Of a DNA stretch of 64,000 nt, positions 31,701 through 43,842 are shown piece after piece (the first letter of the stretch is position 1; the number at the start of each line of letters is the position of its first letter). The position numbers and the translations under genes were made by a program. The stretch comes from Chlorocebus sabaeus (Eukaryota; Chordata; Mammalia; Primates; Cercopithecidae), in NCBI RefSeq assembly GCF_047675955.1, contig NC_132919.1, positions 72,059,316 to 72,123,315 of the forward strand. The letters are read 5' to 3'. Under the pieces are notes generated by a model. The model was not told the DNA's origin. It searched no databases and worked only from the letters and a program-made list of their open reading frames with translations.

Positions 31701-33800
31701 AGCATTTTTTTAAAGTTGGTAATGGGGTTGACCAGGAATCAGAAGCCCAGAGCATGAGCATGTAATCGAAATACCACAGAGCCAGGAGACTCCAGGAGAA
31801 AGGCCGCCAGTCAGAATTGAGGACCCTGCCTCAGTAAACGGATTGCAAAGCCTTCGAGGCTGTGCCCAGACTTGGTGGGGGCTGGCCAGCACTCCCGAGT
31901 CTCTGGCCTACCCGAGGCCCATCCTTTGGCCTCTTTCTCTGCCATGTCCAGAATCCCCCCACCCCAACTATCTGCCATCGATGAGATTCCCCTGGCAGAC
32001 CCAGGTTCCGTGAATGAAGGGAAGCATGGTAGGCTTATTTTTAGAGACCACTAAGGCAGATTGTGGGCTTATAAGTGGAGCACTGGCCTGTGGGTCAAGT
32101 GCCTGGGTTCTAGGACCAGTTCTGTGTTTCCCCTCTGTGTTCCTAGGCAGGTCAGTTTCCCTCCATGGGCCTCTGTAAGAGGAGGAGTTGGAGAGGTACA
32201 TTCTCAGGCTACTTTCAACTCCCAGCCAAGTGACTCAGGCAGCACTAGCACCCCTATCTCCAAGGCCTCCTGATGTGTGTCTCTATTTAGAACTTAATCC
32301 AGCCTACCCAACATCAGATCAGTGTCTTACCAAGGTCCCTAGGGAGCCTCCTAGAGGGAGAGAGCCTGCCCACCCATACTGAGGGTAAAGGCCTCCCCGT
32401 GCTCATTTTTGTACCACCACAGTGCTTGGCACATGGTGGACATCAACATGTGTGTGCTGAAAGTATAATTGAAGTTGTGTGCATATGTCAACCAGAGTGT
32501 CTGGAGGGGCATGAAATGTGGGTCTAAAACACACAAATGCCCGAAATGGGGTGTGGACAAGGGTCTGTCTACACTAGGCTGTGATCCTGCTCACATACAT
32601 GTATCTATCTGAGTAGCGGTATGTTCTCTATTTTTCCACACCACAGGGTGAGGAACAGGAATATGTGTGCATGTGTATGCATGCCTGTGTGTGTGTATGT
32701 GTGTGTGCATGAGAGTGTGTGTGTGTGTGTGTGTATCCAAAGCCACCTCTTCAACCTGTGCCATTTGTGTCTGCGTCTGGCCCAGTGAGAGGGTTGAAAG
32801 GTGAGCCGCAAGATAAAACAGCAATTTCTACCTTCCTTACCAAGACACCTGTCTGACCTACCTCCCCTTGGCCACTCTTGGGATTACTGGGGTTGGCTTC
32901 AGTATTTTCAGATTTTTCACAAGGGGAGGAGAATACTTGAGTCTCATCCAGGAACTTAGGCAGTTCTCAGCACTGCCTGTTCCTCCTCCCTCAAATAACC
33001 AAGTCTGAAGGCCAAGAGAGAAAGCCGCTGGTGGACTGGTCACCTGTCTGACAGTGGGAGGAGGAGAGTGAGAGGTTTCTAGGTTAGGAATCCAGACTTA
33101 GACCCTCCCCTCCACCCCCAGATGGGTGGTGCACAGGCTCATCTCACAGCCCCTCCCCACCTCCACCCTAACATGGATACGCCCCCAACAACCAAAGAAA
33201 GATCTCCCATCGGCTGACTCCACAGATACACACATGTCCCCACAGACACACACACGCCCATGCAGAGGCACAGACATCCAGGCACATCTTTCCCTTTCTC
33301 TGTCTTTCCCTTGGTTTGAATTTCGTTTAGCCACATATGTTGTGTGTGCGTGAGGGCGGGTGGGGGAGGGGCAGACAGGGATGAGGGATGGCATGGTGCC
33401 AATATCTACCTATGGGGCTCGGGCCAGGGATGCCCCTTACAGCCTTCCTGGGAGGGGGCCTCAGCTGTCCCTTTGTGGCCAAGGGGACCCTCCTGGGGAG
33501 TGGGGGCAAACACAGAGGTCCCCTCTCCCCAGCCCGGGGTCTGGTCCCTGACCCACCTTGGGGGCCTGCAGGGGAGGAAATGGACAGAGCGGGACCCTGA
33601 GGGAGGATAGAATTGGCTACCATGAGTCCCCAGTGTCCAGCCTTGCCACCCCATTGTTCCCATGTGGGGGACTCTATATCCAGGGGGGCAACTCCTCCCA
33701 TCTTCCTCTCAATCCCTGCTTTCCCTGCGTTGGGCGGGGAGGGGAGGGCAGCAGAAATATTTATTTATTTCCTTTATTTATTTAATTTTTTTTTTTGGAG
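31700..33800. other. NEUROD2: Intergenic DNA upstream of NEUROD2
   Basis: Mostly unique sequence with a (TG)n tract near 32660-32735. No exon is supported. The last 300 bases turn into T/A-rich sequence (TATTTATTTATT) just before the promoter. Confidence 0.5.
32660..32735. repeat. (TG)n microsatellite, interrupted
   Basis: An alternating TG/TATG tract ending in about ten uninterrupted TG units. Confidence 0.9.
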
Positions 33801-33804
33801 TAGA

Positions 33805-33930
33805 GAGTGACAGATGGCGGCGGGTCCCGGGGGAGCCGGCTCTCCCCCAGTGCAGACGCATGCCAATCACCGTCTCTCATGTGATAGCTGCTGCCCGTGA
33901 CGTGCCAAGCCCATATGGCCTGGCATAGAG
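33805..33930 (+). promoter_or_regulatory. NEUROD2: NEUROD2 proximal promoter
   Basis: Within 120 bases stand three E-boxes, CAGATG (33811-33816), CATGTG (33878-33883) and CATATG (33912-33917). There is also a CCAAT box (33863-33867) and a CRE-like TGACGTG (33898-33904). CAGATGG and CATATGG are the preferred NeuroD/neurogenin forms, so activation by Neurog2 and autoregulation are plausible. No good TATA box is seen at the expected distance, and the start site is estimated. Confidence 0.6.
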
Positions 33931-34141
33931 GCTGGTACCCCGCCTGGTAGAGATGCCACACTCGCTCCGCGGTTCGCATGGCGCTCTGAAGACGCCGGCG
34001 CCCGCCGCCTTGAGGAGCCGCTGCCCCCGCTCCCTGAAGATGGGGGAACAATGAAATAAGCGAGAAGATCCCGCTTCTCCCCCCTCTCTCTCTTGCCCCC
34101 TCCCCCCCTCCCCTCCCCTCTCCCCTTGACTCCTCTCCGAG
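33930..34141 (+). other. NEUROD2: NEUROD2 exon 1 (5'UTR), approximate 5' end
   Basis: The 3' boundary is a strong donor, CGAG followed by GTAAGT (GT at 34142-34143). No in-frame coding sequence links to exon 2, as expected for a non-coding first exon. The 5' end is estimated from the human gene length counted back from the poly(A) signal. A long C/T tract fills the last 60 bases. Confidence 0.7.
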
Positions 34142-35267
34142 GTAAGTTGTCCGAAAGGGAGCTAGATCTGACCCGCTGGTTGGGAGGGGGGGCGGCAGCT
34201 TCGGCCGAAAGGAGGGTCCTCAAATACCTCCTTCCTGGGATGATGCCCCCCTCATTGAGTGGGCATCAGAGGCGCCCCAGATTCTCTCTCCCTTAGGGGC
34301 TGCAGCCCAGGGGGCTGCAGAGGAGGTGTCTCTGCCTGCGATGGGCTCGGTGGGGGTGGGGGGAAGGCAGGATCACGGAGGGGGAGATGCGAAGAGGCCG
34401 AGACGGAGGACCCCTCCATGGTTGTCCCAAAAAGCCTGCGACCTTTCCCCACCACCAAAAAAAGGGGAAGCAAACAAACAAATTTGGATTTTTCCCCATC
34501 AATCCCCAAATACAACGAGATCTGAAGAGTCGTGTGGGAGGGAGGCAGCTTGAAGGGGGAAGGGGGTCCCTGACCGTAGGGGGGACGGACTGGGCTCGTT
34601 TCTCTCAGTCTCCTCCCCATGCCCTGCTGCTTCAGTCCTCACCGCCCAGAGCCGGCTCCGGGAGCTGGGGACGCATCGGCTAGAGGAGACGATCCTCCCG
34701 CCTCTGGAATTGGGGGTGCGGGGGTGGGGGCCAAGCAAGGGGCGGCGCGCAGCCAAGTTGCAAATTGGATTAGGGAGCGTGGGGGTGAGAGCCACGGGAG
34801 GGGTAAGGGAGCTGGGCCGAGGGGCCCGGGCCGCGAGAGCGCTGAGCGGGGCAGCTGTCCCCACCGGCGGCCGACCAGCCTCTCTCCACTGCCAGGAGAG
34901 AACAGGCTTTCAGGGCGAGTGCGCCGCCTTCCCTGGCAAAGATATCTGGTCCCTAAAACCCCCACCCGGTCTCTGCCCTGACCCTGAGAAGAAGCAGGCG
35001 CGGGGAGCAGCCCCCGATTCAAGCGAGGGGCGGAGCCGGGGCCCAGAGCCTGGGAGAGGGCCTGGGCCGAGATCCCAGGCCGGCAGCCGGGTAGGGCTGG
35101 GCCGGCTCTGGGCGGGGCAGGCGGCGGAGGTGGGCATCCAGGGTAGCCTAGGCAGGAGCCTGCACGAGACTCGGGGGTGGAGACGGGTTGTGGGGGACGT
35201 CGTGACCCCAGCGTGCCCCTCACTTTGTGCTGTCTGTCTCCCCTTCCCGCCCACGGGGCGCCCTCAG
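34142..35267 (+). other. NEUROD2: NEUROD2 intron
   Basis: The 1126-bp GT..AG intron ends CCCTCAG at 35267. It is CpG-rich, especially after 34600, and repeat-free. Confidence 0.85.
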
Positions 35268-35272
35268 GCACC

Positions 35273-36421
35273 ATGCTGACCCGCCTGTTCAGCGAGCCCG
35301 GCCTTCTCTCGGACGTCCCCAAGTTCGCCAGCTGGGGCGACGGCGAAGACGACGAGCCGAGGAGCGACAAGGGCGACGCGCCGCCACCGCCACCGCCTGC
35401 GCCCGGGCCGGGGGCTCCGGGGCCAGCCCGGGCGGCCAAGCCAGTTCCTCTCCGTGGAGAAGAGGGGCCGGAGGCCACGTTGGCCGAGGTCAAGGAGGAA
35501 GGCGAGCTGGGGGGCGAGGAGGAGGAGGAAGAGGAGGAGGAAGAAGGACTGGACGAGGCGGAGGGCGAGCGGCCCAAGAAGCGCGGACCCAAGAAGCGCA
35601 AGATGACCAAGGCGCGCTTGGAGCGCTCCAAGCTTCGGCGACAGAAGGCGAACGCGCGGGAGCGCAACCGCATGCACGACCTGAACGCAGCCCTGGACAA
35701 CCTGCGCAAGGTGGTGCCCTGCTACTCCAAGACGCAGAAGTTGTCCAAGATCGAGACGCTGCGCCTAGCCAAGAACTACATCTGGGCGCTCTCGGAGATC
35801 CTGCGCTCCGGCAAGCGGCCAGACCTAGTGTCCTACGTGCAGACTCTGTGCAAGGGTCTGTCGCAGCCCACCACCAATCTGGTGGCCGGCTGTCTGCAGC
35901 TCAACTCGCGCAACTTCCTCACGGAGCAAGGCGCCGACGGTGCCGGCCGCTTCCACGGCTCGGGCGGCCCGTTCGCCATGCACCCCTACCCGTATCCGTG
36001 CTCGCGCCTGGCGGGCGCACAGTGCCAGGCGGCCGGCGGCCTGGGCGGCGGCGCGGCGCACGCCCTGCGGACCCACGGCTACTGCGCCGCCTACGAGACG
36101 CTGTATGCTGCGGCAGGCGGTGGCGGCGCGAGCCCGGACTACAACAGCTCCGAGTACGAGGGCCCGCTCAGCCCCCCGCTCTGTCTCAATGGCAACTTCT
36201 CGCTCAAGCAGGACTCCTCGCCCGACCACGAGAAAAGCTACCACTACTCTATGCACTACTCGGCGCTGCCCGGCTCGCGGCCCACGGGCCACGGGCTAGT
36301 CTTCGGCTCGTCGGCTGTGCGCGGGGGCGTCCACTCGGAGAATCTCTTGTCTTACGATATGCACCTTCACCACGACCGGGGCCCCATGTATGAGGAGCTC
36401 AATGCGTTTTTTCATAACTGA
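35273..36421 (+). CDS. NEUROD2: Neurogenic differentiation factor 2 (bHLH activator)
   Basis: This is a 382-residue nuclear transcription factor of postmitotic neurons. It pairs with E proteins, binds E-boxes and drives cortical, amygdalar and granule-cell differentiation and synapse maturation. An acidic and proline-rich N-terminus includes ten Glu at 82-91. A basic nuclear-localisation stretch follows (PKKRGPKKRKM, about 101-111). The bHLH domain spans about 121-173, with basic residues NARERNRMHDLN, helix 1 to NLRKVV, a loop, and KLSKIETLRLAKNYIWAL in helix 2. The C-terminus is the conserved NeuroD activation region ending LNAFFHN. The start at 35273 is five bases past the splice acceptor; the longer open frame upstream begins in the intron and is rejected. 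Length equals human. Residue 66 is Pro where I recall Thr in human. Confidence 0.99.
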   Translation: MLTRLFSEPGLLSDVPKFASWGDGEDDEPRSDKGDAPPPPPPAPGPGAPGPARAAKPVPLRGEEGPEATLAEVKEEGELGGEEEEEEEEEEGLDEAEGERPKKRGPKKRKMTKARLERSKLRRQKANARERNRMHDLNAALDNLRKVVPCYSKTQKLSKIETLRLAKNYIWALSEILRSGKRPDLVSYVQTLCKGLSQPTTNLVAGCLQLNSRNFLTEQGADGAGRFHGSGGPFAMHPYPYPCSRLAGAQCQAAGGLGGGAAHALRTHGYCAAYETLYAAAGGGGASPDYNSSEYEGPLSPPLCLNGNFSLKQDSSPDHEKSYHYSMHYSALPGSRPTGHGLVFGSSAVRGGVHSENLLSYDMHLHHDRGPMYEELNAFFHN

Positions 36422-38075
36422 GACTTCGCGCCGGCTCCCTTCTTTTTCTTTTGCCTTTGCCCGCCCCCCTGTCCCCAGCCCCCAGAGCGCAGGGACACCC
36501 CCACCGACCCCAGCGCCGGGCGCGGGGAGCGGGCCACCGGTCCTGCCGCTCTCCTGGGGCAGCGCAGTCCTGTTACCTGTGGGTGGCCCGTCCCAGGGGC
36601 CTCGCTTCCCCCAGGGGACTCGCCTTCTCTCTCCCCAAGGGGTTCCCTCCTCCTCTCTCCCAAGGAGTGCTTCTCCAGGGACCAGTCTCCGGGCGCTCCC
36701 GGGAGACACCCCTCCCCCATTCCCAATATCTTCGCTGAGGTTTCCTCCTCCCTGCAGGCCCAAGGCGTTGGTAAGGGGGCAGCTGAGCGATGGAACGCGT
36801 TTTACCCTCTCATTATTATTTTAAAAACAGACACCCAACTGCCGAGGCAAAAAGGAGCCAGGCGCTCCCTCTTTCTTGGAGAGGGTAGAAGTCAGGGCGC
36901 CGGAGCCCGGGCCTGGAACGCCCTCACCCCCAACCTCCAGTCTCCGCGTTTTGCGATTTTAATTTTGGCGGGAGGGGAAGCAGATTGAGAGGAGAGAGAG
37001 GCCAAGAAAATTTGTAACTAGAATCTGTTTTTCCCTTTTCCTTTTTTTAAACAAACAAACATACAAAAGAAAAAAAAAAAAAAAAAAAGGCTAAGAGGCG
37101 ACGGAAGCCGAACGCAGAGTCCGGATCGGAGAGAAAACGCAGTAAGGACTTTTAGAAGCAATAAAAGGCAAAAAAAACAAAAAACAAAAAAACAAACAAA
37201 AAAAAAACCACTACTACCAATAATCAAAGACACAAATATCTATGCAAGGAGGCTCCACTGAGCCTCGCGGCCCGGCCCGGCCCCGGGATGCCCCGCCCGG
37301 CCCGCAGGCCGCCCCGCCAGAGCGCGGATCTGTGCACTTTGGTGAAGTGGGGGCCCGCGCCGCCCCCTCCCCCTCCCCAGGTTCTTACAATCAGTGACTC
37401 GGAGATTTGGGGCCCCAGTGCCACTGCCCTCCCCCGCCCCGTCCCCGTTGTGCGTCATGCTGTTTTTTAAAAACCTGTTTCCAAATTTGTATGGAATGGC
37501 AAACTGTTGGGGGGTCGGTTTGGGGAGGGAGGGTTTGCATGAAAGACACACGCACACCACACCGCACGCACAAACAGGCCCGGCGCCGACGTTCGGGGGG
37601 GGCAGAAGGAGGTGAGCTCGCCGGCTCCTCCTCCCCGCGGGCACTTCTGTCCCCTCCTGGGGTGAGGGGTGGGGATGGAGACCTGGGGGCAGCCCCACCC
37701 CTGCCCGGACTGTGCCTCGGTGGGTGCCAGGCGCAGGGCGATTTCCGGTGTCTGGAGAGAGTATTTTTTGGTCCAAGGAGTCCTCCTGGCTTTCGTTGGT
37801 GGGTGGGCGGGGAGAGGTCTGAGGGCTCCTGCTGGAGGTTCCCCCAAAAAGGGGCAAAAGGAGACCTTCTCCCCACCGGAGGCAGGGGATCAGGCATCCA
37901 AATACACGATGCAAAAATGCAAACCCACAGGCGACACACCCACACACTCACCCACACACACGCAATTTTACCTTCCTCTTGTAGCGAAGATGAAACTCCC
38001 GTCGGACACCCGAAGTGCATTGCGTGTTTCTGTTCAGTTTAATGACGATTAATAAATATTTATGTAAATGAGATG
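36422..38075 (+). other. NEUROD2: NEUROD2 3'UTR
   Basis: This is roughly 1650 nt in the same exon as the coding sequence. It has A-rich tracts at 37061-37090 and 37165-37215, a possible early poly(A) signal AATAAA at 37160-37165, and a (CA)-type tract near 37940. The full-length end is taken from the signal at 38051. No repeats of the Alu type are present. Confidence 0.8.
38051..38056 (+). terminator. NEUROD2: NEUROD2 poly(A) signal AATAAA
   Basis: AATAAATATTTATGTAAATG lies about 1630 bases past the stop codon. The gene span it implies fits the human gene of about 4.1 kb. Confidence 0.75.
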
Positions 38076-38079
38076 CAAA

Positions 38080-41000
38080 GCCGGACCGGTTTCTCACGGT
38101 GGCCTCATTTCATTGAGCGGGGAGAGAAGATTTGAGCTGGGGCTGGGGTCATGAAGGCAGAGTGTCAAGTGACTGTGCAGAGGCCAAAGAGAGGGACCCT
38201 GGACATTCTTGGGTAGGATTCCCGCCCTAACCACCCCCCCATACACCCACTGGGCTATACTAGCTACCCCTCCCGGACCCAACCCAGGCTCGCACCTTCC
38301 CAGCACTAAAGCACTGACATCCTTACACTTCTTCATTCCCAGACATGCCCAGGCACCTCCCTTGCAAACAAAATACCTTTTCATCACTGAAAAATGATCA
38401 AGTTGGAAACAGCCGGTCATTTTACAACTCTCTGCCCACTGTGGCAAAAAGCAAGTGGGCAGAGACAAAGAGACAACCATTGAACCAGACAGGGGTATTT
38501 TTAAACAAACAAAAAAAAATTATAAGGTCATGAAGATGAAATATTAATGAGGGAGGCCCCTTTTTCATCTTAAAGTTGTGTTTGGGTGGACTCAGGGGAA
38601 TCAGCCATTCTGGTCTCAGGAATGTTGACATTTTTAGGGGTGTCGACAAGGTTGGAGGAACACCCCCAGAGGTCTGTGAGGTGGCTGAGTCTGGGTGCCC
38701 ACCCAGTAGAGAGGAACCTAACCATGTTCTCCCCTGGGACAGGGCAGCAGGTGCCCACCCCATCCAAATCTGGGCTGATTTCTTCCTGCCTGGTACAGTT
38801 CTGACCAGAGGGAACCTTAAGGGCTTAGAACGGAGGAAAGGCACTGGATGGGTATCCCTGCTCAGATAACGCGGCCTCACAATTCTTTTTTCTCTGAACC
38901 TCAGAGGCAGGGGCAGCTCTTAACTGACTTCCCTGAAAGAGCCCCTCCTACTCCCCCTGCTCAGCGCTCAGTGCACGCTGTAGTCCTAGAATATTTGAAG
39001 AAGGTTCTGAGCCCCAAAGACTCCAATCCTAAAGCCTGAACACATTTAGGAGTCCCCCAAGGAGGCTGTTTCTGATGCTGCTCATTTAAATTATTTCTCC
39101 AAACACTGTGGCTCGTTTTAGGGCTGAAATGGAGCTTGTAGTGTTGGGGTTGAGGATTAAGGTCAAGCGTGCAAAGGCTTTTAAAGATTGGGTCCAAGAA
39201 CCCAAAATAACATCTCCCTGACAAGCAGGAAAGGGAAAGGTTGTTGAAGAAGGAAGTCCTACATGTCAAAGGGTGGATCCAATTATATTCTGAGCTTGAG
39301 CTCATTGCATCCCCTAAATGTCGGTCCTCAAACCCTTTCTGTCCCCCAGTAGAAAGGATACCCTCCCCGTGGTCAGGAAGGCAGTCAGCAGAGGCGCCAA
39401 GGCCAGGAGCTGTTCACTCTGGGGTGCTGACCCTCGTCCAGTGTCTTTCCTTCTGGCTGCAGAGGGAGGTCTATGTGCCTGACCCAGGGGAACATGGAGC
39501 AGGAGGCCCTTTCCAATGCCGCGCCAGAATTCTCCAGCAGTTTTCAGAACATTTTTACCAGCATTCTTTCAAAATTTCACTGCCTTCTCTGGAATTCTCC
39601 CGACATCGCCTCTCTAGAGTGAGATCACAGACTGGGGCCTTCATCCCCCGTATGTGTCCCTGTCTTCAGCATCTTATAAACCTCTGAATCACTCTTATTC
39701 ATGGAAGAAAGGAGCTGGCCCATCTTCCTTCCCCCTCACTTATTGCAGGGAGTGTGGAGCAAGGCACATATCCCAGATCCTAACCTGCAAAAGTCTGATC
39801 TGCACTCATGGCATAGGGCAAGGCCTGGCGGGGCAATTGCAGAGAAAAGGAACTTGGCACTTATCCCAAGGCCTGATTCTTATCCTGCCCTGGGAACAAG
39901 GTTAATTGGGCTTCTCCCCTACTCAGCCAGTTTCCTAGAACCCGCTCAGAAGTCCAGAGCTGGGCGGGACTGGGGCCTGAAGCAAAGGACCCCTCCATGT
40001 GGCTCCCCTGGCCAGACCACAGACTTCTTTCTATGCATTGTTCTTCAGCTACCCTACATGGCTCAATTCTGTTTTGAAGCAGGATTCTAGCCCTTTTAGA
40101 AAGATGCTGATGACTCTTGGGCCTGTGTGACTGTGATCACATTGGGTGGGGGTGCACGGGTCCCTTTTGGGACAGAAATCCCCGAGTGACTCTGCTTCTA
40201 GTGAATCCTGGCATCCACACCAGTCGCCACTTTCCTGACCCTTCCCCCCACATTCCCTGCACTCTGGCTGGCTCTCGCCTCTCATCACCCTCCTCCCCAG
40301 TGCTCAACTTCCCTGGCGAGATGGTGTGATGAGCAGGAGAAGAAGATGTGCACGGACATGCGGCCCCAAACGTCCCCTTGCAGGTCTCTTTCTCTTGCTT
40401 GCTCTCCTGCCTGTGCACACACACCCAGAGATGCTCCAAGAACAGAAGCAGGGGAGGGTCCAACGTAGTGCCCGGCCTGGGGAGAAGGCACAGATAGGAC
40501 GCCCCTCTTGCCCTAGCCTCAGCGTCAGGATTTCCAAGCACCCACCAGCCAGCTCAGTTCAACCCCTGGGCGGCGGAACTCGACGACTGGATCCAAGTTC
40601 AATCAGGAGGACTTCTTCCTCTTGATTTTCCAGCCCCCATTCTAAGTCCAGCATTTGGAAAGTGACAGAGAAAAAGAGGTATCTCCGAGTCCAGGCCATT
40701 TGCCCATCTGGCAAGAAAGGGAAGGAAAGTAGTTACTCCCTGTGCCTTCACTGTTAAGCTCCATTCCTGTCCCTTCACCGTTGAGCTCCGTTTCAGCCAT
40801 GACTCAGACAGTGAGCCATGGACTCCCAGTAAACCCCCAGCCCTGATTTTGTGACTCGGGGAAACAGCCCAATAAATCACCGGGGGACACCGACCCCCAT
40901 GAGGGTCAGTGGCAGGAAAACCCTGACACTCTGGAGGCTCCATGGGGCTGTGACTGCTTCTCTTTTTCCCTTTCATGGGAAAGTCCACAAGCTGATGGAC

Positions 41001-42550
41001 ACAAGAATTTCTGGGCAGAGGTCAGAGATTTCGTTCTCTCTTGGGCATCCTTGCTTCCTCCTCTTCCCCAGAATCATTGACAGGAATTCACCTGCTCTGA
41101 GGGCAGCCATTGATTTGAGGGGGATTGGGACTAAGGTATGGTTCTAGATTCTACAGTTTAGTCCTTAAGGAAGCTGGGGAGAAAGAGAAGGCAGAAACCA
41201 GGACTGAGCAGCTTTAGCCTGACCTACACTCCCAACCCCTCCATGGCAACAGAGGGGCAGCGCAGGACTCTGCATCTGACCTGCTCCAGTGTGCTCAAAG
41301 GAGGATGCTGCTTTTTGCGAAAAGTGGGAGGGGCAGATGGGCCTCTGCTGTCAGAACAGGCTTCCCAACTCACAGCCCAAGACACTGTCATTTTTCCATC
41401 CTTCAGGGCTGGGATACCCAGGCGCTGGCCATGGGGCCAGAGCAGAAATGACATCTGAACAGTGAGAAACCTTAAAACCCTGCCCCGGTTCTGAATTCTG
41501 AAGCAGCTTCTGCCTTTCTGTCCTGCAGCTTTAAAAATTTTCGACAAAGTTTCCCTAGGTGAGAAGTGGTAAGAAAGGGCGCAGCTGCTTTGGGAGGGCT
41601 GTTCTGCTCTGGAAACTTTCTCCATCCTAAAGCACTGGGACAGGGGGGCCAGCCCTGGGAGTGTGGGCGCGAGAAGAAGGCCAAGACCAGGGCTGGGTTC
41701 ACAGGAAGGAGGGCAACGGATTTCAGGAAGGAGATGCCAGGAGCGGAGTCACCTTAGTTCCCTAGTGCAGGGAAGGGAAGCTGGGGCGCTCCGAGGGGAG
41801 GAGAAGAGGGAACTTCTAGGCACTGGCCGTGCCCAGGGAGCTGGGGTACAGCGTTGGGTGGAGACGCTGCCCAGGTGTGAGCCAGGGTATGGCTCTAGCG
41901 CAGCCAACTCTCCTGCCCGCTCCAGCGCGGGAGCGCAGCGCGCTCTCCCCGGGCTGATGGGGGGCTGCAGAGTTCCATACCAGAGTGTGTGTCTGGTGTG
42001 TGGGTATTTAAACCTCTCTCTCAGGCTCTCTCCGTATCTGTCTGCGTCTCATTCCTCTTTTTGGAATTAATTGAATTAGGAACGGGTCTTTCCGGGTCTC
42101 TTCTGCCTCCCGCCTGAGGCTGCGCTGGCCAGGAGGCCAAGGCTGCGAGGTCAGGTCCCGCAGGAGCCGCGGGAACCCCCGAACCCCTTTGGGAACCTGC
42201 ATGCCAGTTCCTACCCTTAGCCAAGTCTTCACCAAGGGCACAGCTGGGCGGGGTCTGGGCAGTTCGCCCGGTTTGGGACATCTGTTCTCGCCAGAGTCGC
42301 ATTAAAAGCGAGGGGTGGGGGTGGGGGGCTCAGAACCAACCCCTCAAGCCTGAGCCGGTGCCCCTTTTCTTGACCGCAGGCGGAGGCAGGAGGGGACAAC
42401 GGACTCACATAGTTTTTTTCTTCTCCCTTGGGAACAGCGTGAGAATTGGAGTGGGGTCACTGGGGCTTTCTCTCTTCCCGTCATCTCTCCCACTTCCCAA
42501 TCAGATGCCACATCCAGCCTCAGTCTTGGAGGGCAGCAGGGTACCCCTGC
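38080..42550. other. Intergenic DNA downstream of NEUROD2, unique
   Basis: Repeat-poor sequence with no exon I can support. It is mixed in composition, with GC-rich patches around 41640-42300. In human the next gene on this side is CDK12, well beyond the window edge. Confidence 0.5.
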
Positions 42551-42559
42551 CCCCAGGAG

Positions 42560-42860
42560 CCTCAGGGGAGCCCCTGGAGGCGCCCGCGCCGGGAATACCG
42601 CGGAGGCTGCCGGCCAGCCGGGCGCAGAACGGATCCCGCTTGCAGCGAACTCGCGCTCGGCTAGGCTCCCAGGCCGAGGCTGGGGCGCGGCGCAGGGGGA
42701 GGGTTAAAAACAACTCAATTAAAATATCAAAAACATTTAGGTTTATATGGAGTGGAGGGCGGTGCTTTAAAAAATATATCAGAAGAACCACAAAGAGCCA
42801 AAGCAAAACCAAACCAAAATCCTAAACTACTGATAAGCTTGTAGAAAAAGACAGAAAAAT
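42560..42860. promoter_or_regulatory. CpG patch followed by AT-rich block
   Basis: A short CpG-dense patch (about 42570-42700) passes abruptly into AT-rich, repeat-free DNA with AACTCAATTAAAATATC. It is a candidate regulatory element on compositional grounds only. Confidence 0.25.
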
Positions 42861-43079
42861 CCCGCAGACACTTCTCCCCTGGTACCAACACGGAAAATCT
42901 CCCGCCTGGCCTACCCCAGCCCCCGGATGCCCCTTCACCACCCCAGAGCCCTGGCGCTGAGCCCAGGTCGCCCCCTGCCCACACTTCGCTCGCGCGTTGG
43001 TGCCAGTCTGTGCCACTCAGCCGGTGCCCGGTGCCCGGTGCCAGGCGCGGGGGGAAGGCGGGGAGGAGCCGAGGCTCCA

Positions 43080-43215
43080 GCTTAAATTCCATGGCATCTG
43101 TTCATTATTATACAGTGAGGATTTTTATATGGACAGCTAAATTAAAGACAGATTTTTGCCAGAATTGCAGATCCCATAAAAATGATGACACAGGATGGGG
43201 GCTTTTTCTTTTAAA
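43080..43215. promoter_or_regulatory. AT-rich candidate conserved element
   Basis: Repeat-free AT-rich DNA with TTCATTATTATACAG and CAGCTAAATTAAAGAC, set in GC-rich flanks. Its appearance is similar to known deep-conserved non-coding blocks. Confidence 0.25.
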
Positions 43216-43739
43216 AAAAGAAAGTAAGAAAGATTAAAAAACACAACCCCACAAACCACAGCCCAAACTCCTCTGTGCCCCTCTCCTCTGTCGTGACCAG
43301 TTTCTTTGCCCCCTTTTGCCCCCCTTTTCTTCCTTCACTAGCTCGGGACGCCCAGGGAGAACCAAACCCCGGGGCTCTTCATGCCCAGCCGGCTCACAGA
43401 TGCCCAGTGACCAACCAGCTCGCTCCCGCAGCCGCTGGCAGGGGCAGAGGCAGGACAGCCAGGTCAGGCATGGAGGGCCAGGATAGGACAGGAGCGGGAA
43501 TGGGGTCCGCTCTGGAAGGCAACGTCAGAAAGGGACAGTAGCCAGGGGGTCTTGACCTTTCTGTGTTCCTAAATCAAAGGGCAGACTGCACTTTTGGCTA
43601 GAGGCCAAGGTTCTGGAGACAGCCAGTGAGGACCAGGCACGTAGGGCAAACCGTTCAGGGGCACCGGACAGCACCCACTTCCCGCTCACCCACGAAGAGG
43701 GCAATATAAGAACTGGGCACTCAGCACGATTTGCAATTC

Positions 43740-43842
43740 GTGGGAATTCTGGAATTTTGAATTTCAGAGGTTCTAGAATGCTGGAACTTGCACCTTGGTG
43801 GTGTTCTAGAACTCTCAGGGATGTTGGATTTCTAGAACTACA
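43740..43842. promoter_or_regulatory. HSE-like cluster of TTCTAGAA palindromes
   Basis: TTCTAGAA occurs three times (43771-43778, 43804-43811, 43830-43837) with GAATTCTGGAATTTTG just before. Inverted GAA/TTC units at five-base spacing resemble heat-shock-factor sites. It could also be decayed tandem repeat. Confidence 0.3.

Noticed and set aside
35177..35272. Thirty-two extra N-terminal codons in frame with NEUROD2
   Set aside because: They lie across the intron end; the acceptor AG at 35266-35267 leaves only GCACC before the ATG.
34639..35709. A 356-codon minus-strand frame opposite NEUROD2
   Set aside because: It is antisense to the acidic Glu run and CpG-rich intron; low-complexity Ser/Pro/Arg text without a domain.
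35227..36393. A 388-codon open frame overlapping the NEUROD2 coding exon in another frame
   Set aside because: Its ATG is in the intron before the acceptor at 35267, so it is spliced out. The product is Arg/Gly/Ala-rich text typical of GC-rich shadow frames.
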